The translations under genes and the position numbers were made by a program. This document shows positions 38,634-47,601 of a DNA stretch of 64,000 nt, in pieces (position 1 is the first letter of the stretch; each line of letters starts with the position of its first letter). The notes below the pieces were generated by a model. It was not told the DNA's origin, did no database searches, and saw only the letters and a program-made list of their open reading frames with translations. The stretch comes from Providencia hangzhouensis (GTDB lineage Bacteria; Pseudomonadota; Gammaproteobacteria; Enterobacterales; Enterobacteriaceae). The DNA lies in the NCBI RefSeq assembly GCF_029193595.2, contig NZ_CP135052.1, positions 3,596,001 to 3,660,000 of the forward strand. Direction: 5' to 3'.

Positions 38634-39241
38634 TCTTTTTTCCTATTATTATGGGTGGCTTAAAACCTATTCATTAGAAGGAAATTTTTGTTTATTATCT
38701 TAAGGTTATAAATACCACAAGGCCCTATACACAAATGATGCATACGCTTTTTGTTTGTATTTATCTATTTAAGAAGCAAACAAAACCAACTCTAATGAAA
38801 TAAATTCTTATTTAAGTAACCTGATGCATAAATATAAAATAAGATCCTATTCCTACCGCTCCTAAATCATTTGATCTTCATCAATAGGCAATAAGAAATT
38901 TTATTTTTTTTATATATTTGCTAGAAAAATCGATTCAGTAACCTGTGTTAAAACAAGAGGGAAAATATAAAAAAATAGATTTGATTTTCAATACTGCGTT
39001 ATACATCACATCATTTAAAATAAAAAACCATTTATTTTTCATTATGATACTTAGATTCATTATCGTAATATAATTAATTAAGCAGAATAGGTGTATTAAT
39101 AACAATCCAACTATTAATATAAAAACAAATATGTTAAATAAGAATCAATATCAAAAAGACAATATATTCTATTAAAATGAAAAGCTGAAAAATAGGTAGA
39201 TATACAATCCTATAAATATAATACTGCCCATCAGTAATAGA
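38634..39241. other. 608-bp AT-rich intergenic region upstream of hybO
   Basis: No ORF or RNA gene was recognised. It holds a perfect FNR dyad at 38871-38884 with a spaced -10-like TAGGAT at 38844-38849, and a short sequence AAAATCGATTCAGTAA around 38926-38942 that recurs near hypF. The 5' leader of hybO would be about 200 nt. Confidence 0.6.
38871..38884 (-). promoter_or_regulatory. Perfect FNR binding site of the hyb-hyp operon
   Basis: TTGATCTTCATCAA equals the consensus TTGAT-N4-ATCAA. A TAGGAT -10 lies about 31 bp downstream (centre to centre), the geometry of a class II (-41.5) FNR-activated promoter. Confidence 0.8.
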
Positions 39242-41518
39242 TTAATTTTTCAACATCGCAGAAGCGATAGCGACTTGCCCCAATGATAGCCCACCATCTC
39301 CCATAGGAAATTGTTTTGCATATAACACATCGAACTCAGATAGGTTATTCACTAATAGTTCTCGCAATAGTTGGTTATGAATCACACCACCTGACAAAAC
39401 AATTTTCTTAGTACCATATTGGTTCGCTGATTTCCTTGCTAGCTCAGCAAAACCTTCCGCTAACGCTACATGAAATGCATGTGCGCGTTGTGGTTTAGGC
39501 GCACAGTACGCCATCCATTGCTGCCAAAATGTATGTAAATCTAATTGTTGACCAACTAACGGCATAGTGACCGGATGTACGCTCACGGGAGATTTCATTG
39601 CAATCGCTTCCAGTTGACAAGCGGCCTCCCCTTCCCAACTAGTTTGTGCCGTACAAATACCTAACGCCGCAGCAACCGCATCAAAAAGCCGCCCAGTAGA
39701 TGAAGCCGTTGGGCTATTAATTCCTTTATCAATCGCCTTTTGTAAGCCTTGCCAAGGAAATGACATTAAATAAGCAACGCTCTCTTGCTTTTGCCACTGG
39801 GGGACAAATTGTAAACAATGCGCAAGGAAATTACGCCATGGCTGCCGAGAAGCTAATTCCCCTCCCGGCAGTGCAACTGGGGGCAAGCCTCCCAGGTATT
39901 GACTGGATTTATAATCCACTAGTAAGCATTCACCTCCCCATAGCCGGTGGTCATCACCATACCCCAAACCATCCAAAGCTAACCCAATGACTTTACTTCC
40001 ATTTAGTGGCAAACCATGCTCAGCCATTACCGCAGCAATATGTGCATGATGATGCTGCACTTTTATCAATGGAATTTGTAATCTCTGTGATAACTGTTCG
40101 CCGTAGCGCGTACTCACATAATTAGGATGCATATCAGAAACTATAGCGGTTGGCGTAAAACGATAAATAGATTCAAATAATGCAATCGCAGACTGGTATT
40201 GTTCAAAAATATCCATGTCATCAAGGTCGCCTAGGTGTTGGCTCATTACTGCACTTTTGTCTCGCAATAAACAAAAGGTATTTTTAAGATCAGCCCCTAA
40301 AGCCAGTATTGGTGGGGAATTTTCAAACCCTTTAGGTAAATCAATCGAATCAGGGACATAGCCCCGCGCACGACGGAGCATTTCCGCTTGCCCATGATGA
40401 TAACGCACCAGTGAGTCATCTGCACGTTGGACAATATCGCGGTTATGAGTGAGGAAAAAATCAGCAATATCCGTTAAATCAGCCAGAGCAGGTTGCTCAC
40501 TCAATACAGGGGGCTTTCCTGATACATTTCCTGATGTCATCACTAATGGGCAATTAACTTGTGCCATCAATAGGTGTTGCAACGGATTAGAAGGTAACAT
40601 AACACCTATTTCCGCTAGCTTTGGCGCAATATATTGGCTTAATACATGATTTTTCCAATTTTTAATCAACACAATCGGTGCGGCAGGGCTTTTTAATAAT
40701 GCACATAGGCCATCACTAAGCGGCATATTGTGCAACTCTAACCAATTCAGTGATGGAACCATTACCGCAAGTGGCTTAGTTGGGCGGCATTTACGTACGC
40801 GCAAAGCTTCTACCGCCTGATCCTTACTCGCATCACAAGCAAGGTGAAAACCCCCAATCCCCTTAATGGCAACAATTTTACCTGCCAATAACTGCTGAGC
40901 TGCCAAGACTAATGCGTTCTCTTTATTTGCAATCGTTTTTCCTGATGGGTCGCACAATTTAATTTCAGGGCCACACACCGCGCACGCATTAGGTTGCGCA
41001 TGAAATCGTCTATCTGCGGGGGATTGATATTCCTCTAAGCAATTAGGACACAAAGGAAAATCGGCCATTGCGGTATTGGGTCTATCATAAGGCATATGAC
41101 GAATAATAGTGAAACGGGGGCCGCAATGCGTACAGTTTGTAAACGGGTAATGAAAACGCCGATTTGATAGGGCAAAAAGCTCTTGTTGGCACGCATCACA
41201 AGTGGCAGCATCTGGAATTACTTGCGTGTCCATTTTACCTTCACCACTACGGCGAATAGTAAAGGTATCAGGTAATTTATCCCATTGAAAAGGTTGCGAT
41301 TCAATACTTTCTATATGGGCTAATGGCGGACAATGTTGGTACAATAACTGGGTAAATTCAGTGATATCCGAATCAAGACATAAGCGCACTAGCACCCCTT
41401 CGCCATCATTACAGACATCACCTAATAGTTTGCATTGGTGGGCTAATTGCCAAACATAGGGGCGAAACCCTACCCCCTGAACTTTCCCTTTGATGCGTAA
41501 CTGTATACCACTTTTCAC
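39242..41518 (-). CDS. hypF: Carbamoyltransferase HypF (hydrogenase maturation)
   Basis: 758 residues. N-terminal acylphosphatase domain ([13 protein letters not shown]), two zinc fingers (CDAC, CTHC, CPNC, CAVC), YrdC-like domain around 190-380, then a Kae1-like domain with the HHHAH metal motif. Makes the carbamoyl group for HypE. GTG start with GAGG 8 nt upstream, held in a small hairpin. Separate transcription unit from the other hyp genes. Confidence 0.95.
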   Translation of the reverse strand: MKSGIQLRIKGKVQGVGFRPYVWQLAHQCKLLGDVCNDGEGVLVRLCLDSDITEFTQLLYQHCPPLAHIESIESQPFQWDKLPDTFTIRRSGEGKMDTQVIPDAATCDACQQELFALSNRRFHYPFTNCTHCGPRFTIIRHMPYDRPNTAMADFPLCPNCLEEYQSPADRRFHAQPNACAVCGPEIKLCDPSGKTIANKENALVLAAQQLLAGKIVAIKGIGGFHLACDASKDQAVEALRVRKCRPTKPLAVMVPSLNWLELHNMPLSDGLCALLKSPAAPIVLIKNWKNHVLSQYIAPKLAEIGVMLPSNPLQHLLMAQVNCPLVMTSGNVSGKPPVLSEQPALADLTDIADFFLTHNRDIVQRADDSLVRYHHGQAEMLRRARGYVPDSIDLPKGFENSPPILALGADLKNTFCLLRDKSAVMSQHLGDLDDMDIFEQYQSAIALFESIYRFTPTAIVSDMHPNYVSTRYGEQLSQRLQIPLIKVQHHHAHIAAVMAEHGLPLNGSKVIGLALDGLGYGDDHRLWGGECLLVDYKSSQYLGGLPPVALPGGELASRQPWRNFLAHCLQFVPQWQKQESVAYLMSFPWQGLQKAIDKGINSPTASSTGRLFDAVAAALGICTAQTSWEGEAACQLEAIAMKSPVSVHPVTMPLVGQQLDLHTFWQQWMAYCAPKPQRAHAFHVALAEGFAELARKSANQYGTKKIVLSGGVIHNQLLRELLVNNLSEFDVLYAKQFPMGDGGLSLGQVAIASAMLKN

Positions 41519-42005
41519 TGAGATATCCTCTTACCACTGTAAGGATATTTTCGCGCTAAAACATAAAAAAAACTTCACTTGAGATCAAAAAAAATCGTGT
41601 AAATACAATTGGCAGGTTCGTTTTTTAAAAAAAACCGATTCAGTTATTTAGTAATACAATAATGATTCCATTTAAAAAATAGAACATATCATTTACTCAT
41701 TAATAATTCTAAATAGTCTTAAATATAAACTTAAAATCCAATTTAACTTGAATGTGTAAACAATATAACTTTCTCTATTAAATAATATTAGAATTATAGC
41801 TAGTTTGATTAATTATTTTCAGAATTATTCTCTATAAATCAACATAAATAACCTTTCTAAATCATTCACCTAGTCCATAAGAACGATAGTATCCCACCAC
41901 ACATAAACGTAGAGTTATTCATATGTTAACAATATACCAATACCCTGCAATGAATAAATATTATTCATAAAACTCAATCTATTAATAATATAAAGAGGTG
42001 ATATT
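41519..42005. other. 487-bp intergenic region between hypF and MBL-fold gene
   Basis: Divergent promoter region, AT-rich, no ORF of note. It holds the hypF leader hairpin at 41523-41548 and an AAAACCGATTCAGTTA sequence near 41630 like the one upstream of hybO. No clear FNR dyad was found. Confidence 0.5.
41523..41548 (-). promoter_or_regulatory. Hairpin covering the hypF ribosome-binding site
   Basis: The transcript pairs ATATC+CTTAC with GTAAG+GATAT, with a two-nt bulge and an AGTG loop. The ribosome site GAGG lies in the bulge and 3' arm, 8 nt before a GTG start. It could limit hypF translation. Confidence 0.45.
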
Positions 42006-42935
42006 TTGAAACTAAAACAACTCTTCGTTTCTCTTTCTATCGGTGCTGCGCTATTTGGTGTTAGCCATCTTACTAGTGCAGATGAAATTATTACGCTTGG
42101 AACAAAAGGCGGTCCTTCCTTATTAAATGAAAAACGCTTGCCGCAATCGACGGCATTTATCAAGAACGATAAAATATACTTATTTGATGCGGGATACGGA
42201 GCAAGTTTGCGATTAGTTCAATCAAAAGCCCCATTAAAAAATCTTGATTCTATCTTTATTACCCACCTCCACAGTGATCATGTTGCCGATTACCCAGCCC
42301 TACTGTTAAATGCATGGAACAGTGGTTTAAATCATAATATCGCTGTTTATGGCCCTGTTGGAACGGAAAGTATGACAAAAGGTGTTTGGGATACTTTTAG
42401 TCGCGATATTGATTTACGCGTTAAAGATGAAGGTAAACCTGATTTGCGCCAAATAGTTACAGCAAAAGATATTCAAGAAGGCCCTGTACTCAAAAATGAT
42501 GATGTCGAAATTAGTGCCTTATTTGTTCCACACCCACCTTTTAACTCAGACGAAGCTCTCGCTTATAAAATACAATCTGGCGGAAAAACTATCGTTATTA
42601 CTGGTGATATGATTGATAATAGCCAAATTATTGAATTTGCTAAAGATGCTGATTACTTAATTAGTGAAGTCGTCTTAGTCTCTGGTGTGGAAAATTTAGC
42701 CAACCGTATCGGCAACGGTTCAACGCTGGCAAAAGCGATTATTTCTCACCATACAACAGCAGAAGATGTCGGAAAAATAGCCAAGCAAGCTAATGTAAAA
42801 CACCTTGTCCTAACCCACTTAGTCCCCGCGGATGACCCATCGATTACTGATGACGTGTGGATTAATGAAGTCAGAAAACAATACTCAGGCCCTGTGACGG
42901 TCAGTAAAGACTTGCAACGCTTTGAGGTGAAATAA
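42006..42935 (+). CDS. Secreted metallo-beta-lactamase-fold hydrolase
   Basis: 309 residues, TTG start at 42006 chosen because AGAGGTGAT sits 5-6 nt upstream and the frame begins with a signal peptide (MKLKQLFVSLSIGAALFGVSHLTSA). Zinc motif THLHSDH near 80-90 with a later VITGDM Asp and an C-terminal VLTHLVP His. The fold is the RNase Z/arylsulfatase (AtsA-like) branch. Substrate unknown; periplasmic. A single-gene unit followed by a long hairpin. Confidence 0.8.
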   Translation: MKLKQLFVSLSIGAALFGVSHLTSADEIITLGTKGGPSLLNEKRLPQSTAFIKNDKIYLFDAGYGASLRLVQSKAPLKNLDSIFITHLHSDHVADYPALLLNAWNSGLNHNIAVYGPVGTESMTKGVWDTFSRDIDLRVKDEGKPDLRQIVTAKDIQEGPVLKNDDVEISALFVPHPPFNSDEALAYKIQSGGKTIVITGDMIDNSQIIEFAKDADYLISEVVLVSGVENLANRIGNGSTLAKAIISHHTTAEDVGKIAKQANVKHLVLTHLVPADDPSITDDVWINEVRKQYSGPVTVSKDLQRFEVK

Positions 42936-42951
42936 GTTATTTGAATATACC

Positions 42952-42993
42952 ATCAATAGGATATTAAGAGCTTATATGCAATATCCTATTGAT
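42952..42993 (+). terminator. Long hairpin after the MBL-fold gene
   Basis: ATCAATAGGATATT/AATATCCTATTGAT, a perfect 14-bp stem with a 14-nt loop, followed by an AT-rich stretch without a clear T-run. Position fits termination. Confidence 0.55.
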
Positions 42994-43104
42994 ATTAATT
43001 TATATATTGAGCTTATTATTCTATAGACTATTTTTCACATTTCTCCATGACTTCCTTCCCAAACACCATAAACGAGTAGTCCTATTTGAATGAACCTATC
43101 GAAA

Positions 43105-43120
43105 GTTTCTCATATGAAAC
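43105..43120. promoter_or_regulatory. IclR-type operator, distal copy
   Basis: GTTTCTCATATGAAAC, an interrupted palindrome centred on CATATG, about 184-169 bp upstream of the ferredoxin start. Confidence 0.65.
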
Positions 43121-43189
43121 CAAACTCCATCATAACCTCGACACACCCCACATTTTGAAACGAATATTTTACATATAGTCAACATTTGA

Positions 43190-43218
43190 TTGACTAATAA
43201 TCACCCATACAATTAATC
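43190..43218 (+). promoter_or_regulatory. Probable promoter of the Rieske operon
   Basis: TTGACT at 43190-43195 and TTAATC at 43213-43218, spacer 17 nt. The -35 is also the right arm of a TAGTCAA-N7-TTGACTA dyad. Confidence 0.45.
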
Positions 43219-43239
43219 TGGTTTTAAATAAAAAACAAT

Positions 43240-43255
43240 GTTTCGCATATGAAAC
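43240..43255. promoter_or_regulatory. IclR-type operator, proximal copy
   Basis: GTTTCGCATATGAAAC, identical to the distal copy but for one base, 34 bp upstream of the ferredoxin start and downstream of the likely -10, so bound regulator would block transcription. Confidence 0.65.
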
Positions 43256-43288
43256 AAAATGTTACAACACATTCAAAAGGAGAAAACC

Positions 43289-43603
43289 ATGAGCTGGATT
43301 GCTGTCTGCGATGTCTCACAAGTTCAAGAAGAATTTCCTTTTTCAGCCAAAGTTGATGATGCCGAAATTGGGATCTTCTTAGTTGAAGACCAATATTATG
43401 CCTTAGAAGATGTTTGCCCACATGCCTATGCCCTGTTAAGCCAAGGTTTTGTTGAAGATGGCAAAGTGGAATGCCCATTACATGAAGCCGTTTTCGATAT
43501 TAAAACGGGTAAATGTTTACGCGAACCTGGTGGGCGAGATCTCAAAACCTACCAGACACGCATTCACGATAACCGAATCGAAATCAGTTTGATTGAGGAG
43601 TAG
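43289..43603 (+). CDS. Rieske-type [2Fe-2S] ferredoxin
   Basis: 104 residues. The ATG at 43289 has AAGGAG upstream; a longer frame to 43259 lacks one. Cluster ligands CPHAYALL near 43-45 and CPLHEA near 63-66. The first Cys-x-His and second Cys-x-x-His fit a Rieske ferredoxin that carries electrons to the oxygenase encoded 364 bp downstream. First gene of the catabolic operon. Confidence 0.9.
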   Translation: MSWIAVCDVSQVQEEFPFSAKVDDAEIGIFLVEDQYYALEDVCPHAYALLSQGFVEDGKVECPLHEAVFDIKTGKCLREPGGRDLKTYQTRIHDNRIEISLIEE

Positions 43604-43605
43604 AA

Positions 43606-43914
43606 ATGGAACCTATTCAAAATATTAATCCGTATTTACCAGCAAATAATCAAATTATCCCAGCACGAGAAGGTGGTAAAGGCAGTATCCAAGCGCCAGG
43701 AAGTGCACCGAATATCGTTTGGCAAACACGTTCACGTATGCCTGATGAGTATGAAAACAAACTCATTTTTGCACTGGAAACGCTATTCGCTGCTGGCACT
43801 GAATCACTTGAAGAATTAGTTAGTGCATTAAATCAACAGCAATTATATGACCGACAAGGGCAACCTTGGTCCACAAGCAGTTTCCGCGAATTTCTTCTCG
43901 TCAATGGTTACTAG
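43606..43914 (+). CDS. Small recombinase-like helix-turn-helix protein
   Basis: 102 residues. The C-terminal part (about 50-100; LFAAGTESLEELVSALN, then GQPWSTSSFREFLLVNGY) resembles the recombinase helical domain found in serine recombinases, without any catalytic domain. Similar small proteins occur beside Rieske oxygenase genes, but I do not know a function. Starts 2 bp after the ferredoxin stop with GAGGAG at a suitable distance, so it is co-translated. Confidence 0.6.
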   Translation: MEPIQNINPYLPANNQIIPAREGGKGSIQAPGSAPNIVWQTRSRMPDEYENKLIFALETLFAAGTESLEELVSALNQQQLYDRQGQPWSTSSFREFLLVNGY

Positions 43915-43968
43915 CACATTGTCATACTAAGAAAAGAAAACAAAAACACCTTTGATAAACGGAAGCAA

Positions 43969-45012
43969 ATGATGATGACAAATACACAACTTCAAAACTA
44001 CCAAGATTATCTGGATGTCGGATTACGCGGGCAATGGTACCCCGTATTATCCAGCTGGGAAGTCAGTAGTAACCCTATCGGTATTACTCGCTTAGAAGAA
44101 CAAATCGTGCTTTGGCGTGATGATAAAGGCCAAATTCATGCTTTAGAAGATAGATGCCCTCACCGTGGTGCCCGTTTATCAATGGGTTGGAACTTAGGTG
44201 AACGCATTGCCTGCTGGTATCACGGTGTCGAAGTCGGTGGAGATGGCATCGTTAAAGATGTTCCAGCGGTCAGTCAATGCCCTCTTGAAGGTCAAAAATG
44301 TTTAAAAACCTATCCCGTTCAAGAAGTCCATGGTGCCATTTTCCTCTATTTTGCGGTAATTGACGGTGAAACGCCTCCCACCCTCGAATTTCCTGAAGAA
44401 TTAGCTGATGACGAAAACCACAGCAATTTCCTCTGTACCGCATCGTGGAAGTGCAATTACCAATATGCACTCGAAAACGTGATGGACCCAATGCATGGCA
44501 CCTATCTCCATTCATCATCACACTCAATGGCAGAAGGTGACAAACAATCAGAAATGATCCTAGAAGCAACAAAAAATGGCTTTATTTTCCGTAAAAATGA
44601 CCAAATAGGTGTCAACTTTGACTGGGTGGAATTCGCGAGCACGGGTGCAAATTGGCTGCGTTTATCTATCCCATATCAAAAACGCTTCGGCCCTGGTGGG
44701 CACTTTTGGATTATCGGTATGGTCGTACCTGAAGACCGTCACCACACTCGTGTTTTCTTTTGGCGTATTCGCAAAGTGAAAGACTGGCAACGTGATTTAT
44801 GGCGCTTTATGTACCGCAACCGCCTAGAAGGACTGCATTGGGATGTTTTAGAACAAGATCGCATTATTTTAGAAAACCTCACACCAAATGCACGTGATAA
44901 AGAATTTCTTTATCAACACGATGTGGGGTTATCTCGCTTACGCCGCATTATGCAACGCGAAGCGAAGAAGCAGTTTGACTTAATCAACAATAAGGAAACT
45001 GAAAATGCATGA
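43969..45012 (+). CDS. Rieske non-heme iron oxygenase, catalytic subunit
   Basis: 347 residues. Rieske ligands Cys63, His65, Cys82, His85 (CPHRGARL, CWYHG) and the mononuclear-iron site ENVMDPMHGTYLH with Asp173, His176, His181, plus EQDRIILEN late. The size and layout match single-subunit three-component oxygenases such as vanillate or dicamba demethylases and some ring dihydroxylases. Three ATGs in a row make the exact start uncertain. Overlaps the following SDR gene by 8 bp. Substrate unknown. Confidence 0.92.
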   Translation: MMMTNTQLQNYQDYLDVGLRGQWYPVLSSWEVSSNPIGITRLEEQIVLWRDDKGQIHALEDRCPHRGARLSMGWNLGERIACWYHGVEVGGDGIVKDVPAVSQCPLEGQKCLKTYPVQEVHGAIFLYFAVIDGETPPTLEFPEELADDENHSNFLCTASWKCNYQYALENVMDPMHGTYLHSSSHSMAEGDKQSEMILEATKNGFIFRKNDQIGVNFDWVEFASTGANWLRLSIPYQKRFGPGGHFWIIGMVVPEDRHHTRVFFWRIRKVKDWQRDLWRFMYRNRLEGLHWDVLEQDRIILENLTPNARDKEFLYQHDVGLSRLRRIMQREAKKQFDLINNKETENA

Positions 45013-45760
45013 TATCTTGGCAGGAAAACGCATTGTAATCACAGGAGCTGCAAGAGGGCTTGGCTTGAGTTTTGCGCAAGCTGCTGCCGAACAAGGTGCT
45101 CAAGTTATCTTGTGTGACATCCTAGAACAACGATTACAAGAAAGTGTCGAGTCCTTACAACAACAAGGGTTTGAAGCCCAAGGTGTTTCTCTCGACTTAG
45201 CGGATCCTGACTCAATCACTCATGCATTCAACAGTATTGGTCAACAAGGCGCAATTGATGGGCTGATTAATAATGCAGCTCTGGCAACCGGAGTGGGTGG
45301 GAAGCTGCTCGACGAATATGACTTGGCGCTATGGGATAAGGTCATGACAGTGAACGTCAGAGGAACTTGGTTAGCCACCAAAGCCGCTCTCCCCTTTTTA
45401 AAGCAGAGTTCCCGCGGCAAAATTATCAATATTGCCTCTGATACCGCACTTTGGGGAGCCCCTAAGCTCATGGCTTATGTCGCCAGTAAAGGCGCAATCA
45501 TCAGTATGACCCGCTCAATGGCACGTGAACTCGGCGTTCACCGTATTTGCGTCAACGCGATTGCCCCTGGGCTCACTAAAGTCGAAGCGACCGAATACGT
45601 TCCCGCTGAGCGCCACCAGCTATATGAAAATGGCAGAGCATTACAAGGAGAGCAGATGCCCGAAGACGTTACGGGAACCGCTTTGTATTTGCTTTCGCCC
45701 ATGGCCGATTTTGTCACAGGCCAGCTAATCCCAGTTAATGGTGGCTTTATTTTTAACTAA
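45005..45760 (+). CDS. Short-chain dehydrogenase/reductase (canonical)
   Basis: 251 residues. Cofactor motif TGAARGLG near 12-19, NNAA, and catalytic YVASK with Ser upstream (NIASDTALWG) near 140-160. After a Rieske dihydroxylase, a cis-diol dehydrogenase is a possible role; a plain alcohol dehydrogenase is another. Overlaps the oxygenase gene by 8 bp. Confidence 0.9.
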   Translation: MHDILAGKRIVITGAARGLGLSFAQAAAEQGAQVILCDILEQRLQESVESLQQQGFEAQGVSLDLADPDSITHAFNSIGQQGAIDGLINNAALATGVGGKLLDEYDLALWDKVMTVNVRGTWLATKAALPFLKQSSRGKIINIASDTALWGAPKLMAYVASKGAIISMTRSMARELGVHRICVNAIAPGLTKVEATEYVPAERHQLYENGRALQGEQMPEDVTGTALYLLSPMADFVTGQLIPVNGGFIFN

Positions 45761-45793
45761 TTTCGCCATTCAGTCAGTAAAGAGGTGAGGACC

Positions 45794-46570
45794 ATGAATT
45801 CAACGTGTAAATATCTAGTACCCGGTTTGGAAAAAGGGCTACAGCTTCTTCTGTTACTCGCTCAACAGCATCGCGAATTGACATTTGCAGAGATCCTCCG
45901 CTTAGTCGATATGCCCAAAGCAACGGCTTACCGTGCGATCCAAACCTTAGTGCACTTGGATTTCCTCGTCCAACATCCACGTACTGGAGCATTTTCATTA
46001 GGCCGCAAAGTACTCAGCCTTGGTCTTGGCTATATTGCATCACTCGATTTAACCCAGTTAGGCCAGCCCATTATCGAGCAACTCAGAGACCGAAGCCAAT
46101 GTAACAGCCATTTAGTCATTCGAGATGGCCGGGACATTATTTATATCGCTAGAGTCAGTGGTGCAGAATCAAAGATTAACCATGTTAGCGTAGGCACGCG
46201 TTTATCAGCGCACCGAACCTCACTGGGTCGAATGCTACTCAGCGGGTTAACTCGCGCTGAATTTGATGCGCTTTACCCTGATGATGAACTCCCCGATAAC
46301 GCAGGCTGTAAGCAGGAATTTTGGCAAATGATCCAAGCTGACAAACTGCGAGGCTATGTGATTGGCGAATCATTTTACCGTCGGGGGATTTCATCCATTG
46401 TTTACCCTGTTTATAACCAAACGAATGGCGTAGAAGCGGTAATTAGCATCATGGTGCCAATGAGTAGCATCCCTGCACAAGAGTGCCGGCGATTACAAAA
46501 TGAAGTGAGCTATGCAGCCCAAAAACTCACTGAATTTATTGGTGGCATGAGCCAAGCAAAAGCCGTTTAG
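45794..46570 (+). CDS. IclR-family transcriptional regulator
   Basis: 258 residues from the ATG at 45794 with GAGGTGAGG before it. N-terminal winged HTH (about 22-60, EILRLVDMPKATAYRAIQTL) and C-terminal effector domain with SVGTRLSAHRTSLGRMLLS. Likely binds the GTTTC-N6-GAAAC dyads at 43105 and 43240 and is controlled by a pathway intermediate. It sits inside the operon, so it may regulate itself too. Confidence 0.88.
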   Translation: MNSTCKYLVPGLEKGLQLLLLLAQQHRELTFAEILRLVDMPKATAYRAIQTLVHLDFLVQHPRTGAFSLGRKVLSLGLGYIASLDLTQLGQPIIEQLRDRSQCNSHLVIRDGRDIIYIARVSGAESKINHVSVGTRLSAHRTSLGRMLLSGLTRAEFDALYPDDELPDNAGCKQEFWQMIQADKLRGYVIGESFYRRGISSIVYPVYNQTNGVEAVISIMVPMSSIPAQECRRLQNEVSYAAQKLTEFIGGMSQAKAV

Positions 46571-46679
46571 CGTTAACCAAATATCATCCACACATTTTTA
46601 GGTTTATTGCCATAAGCCTCAGGTTCTTTTTGTCCAAAAAAACCTTTGGCAATAACACCAATCGATAGAGGACTTTACA

Positions 46680-47597
46680 ATGTCAGTGATTGGAATAGAA
46701 AAATTAGAATTTGGTGTTGAAGATATCCCTAGCTGCCAGAAATTTTTACATGATTTTGGCCTCAAAGCGGCCTCTGATAACGCCTCGTTATTCACGACCT
46801 TATCTGGTGCAGAAATACAGTTATTTTCACACCAAGACCCAAATCTGCCAGCCCCTTTTGAAGCGGGTTCAACACTGCGCCGCATTACATGGGGTGTTGA
46901 AAACTCGGATAAACTCCAAGAGATCATTGAGAAAATTAGGCTCTGTGATGGCTTTCAACTGACGACAGATGGCGCACAATGCCGTGACCCAAATGGCATG
47001 ACTGTCGCTTTCACCATCAGCAAACAAAAAACGGTTGAATTAGAGATCACCGCTATCAACCAATGGGGAGATATTCGCCGCATTGATAAACCCAGCCCGG
47101 TTTACGAAAAAGCCACTCCCATTAACGTCGGCCACGTGGTGTTCTTTGTTGATGACTTACCTTCTACAGAAGCGTTCTATTGCCAAAAACTGGGTTTTCA
47201 AGTTTCTGACCGTTATATCGACCGTGCCGTCTTTTTACGGACACAAATAAACGGTTGCCACCATAACCTGTTTTTGCTGAAGCTTCCTCATCGTGGCAGC
47301 GGCCTCAACCATGTCGCTTTTACGGTTCGTGATATCCATGAAGTGATTGGCGGCGGCCTAGCAATGAACCGTCATCAATGGAGCACCTTTATTGGTCCAG
47401 GCCGCCACCCTATCTCATCCGCTTACTTTTGGTATGTCAACAGCCCAACAGGTGGTGCTTTCGAATATTACACCAATGATGATTACCTTACCGATAAGTG
47501 GCACCCGCGCGAACTGGAACATTCCTTAGTGTCATTTACGGAATGGGCTGTAGAAGGCGGTCTCGATTATGAAACTCGCCGCCAAGTTAAGGAGTAA
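46680..47597 (+). CDS. Two-domain VOC-fold dioxygenase (type I extradiol-like)
   Basis: 305 residues with two VOC repeats. The C-terminal domain keeps an iron triad: His152 (GHVVFFV), His211 (LNHVAF) and Glu262 (GGAFEYY). Length and layout match extradiol ring-cleavage dioxygenases of the 2,3-dihydroxybiphenyl type. Placed after IclR with a 109-bp gap. A ring-cleavage step before the alpha/beta hydrolase (50675) would be consistent with a meta pathway. Confidence 0.82.
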   Translation: MSVIGIEKLEFGVEDIPSCQKFLHDFGLKAASDNASLFTTLSGAEIQLFSHQDPNLPAPFEAGSTLRRITWGVENSDKLQEIIEKIRLCDGFQLTTDGAQCRDPNGMTVAFTISKQKTVELEITAINQWGDIRRIDKPSPVYEKATPINVGHVVFFVDDLPSTEAFYCQKLGFQVSDRYIDRAVFLRTQINGCHHNLFLLKLPHRGSGLNHVAFTVRDIHEVIGGGLAMNRHQWSTFIGPGRHPISSAYFWYVNSPTGGAFEYYTNDDYLTDKWHPRELEHSLVSFTEWAVEGGLDYETRRQVKE

Positions 47598-47601
47598 CAC
47601 C

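Larger units (their letters stand above)
42936..43288. other. 353-bp gap: MBL gene terminator and Rieske operon promoter
   Basis: Contains a 14-bp-stem hairpin (42952-42993), two 16-bp IclR-type dyads (43105-43120, 43240-43255), a TAGTCAA-N7-TTGACTA dyad (43176-43196) and a likely promoter. No gene seen. Confidence 0.6.
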
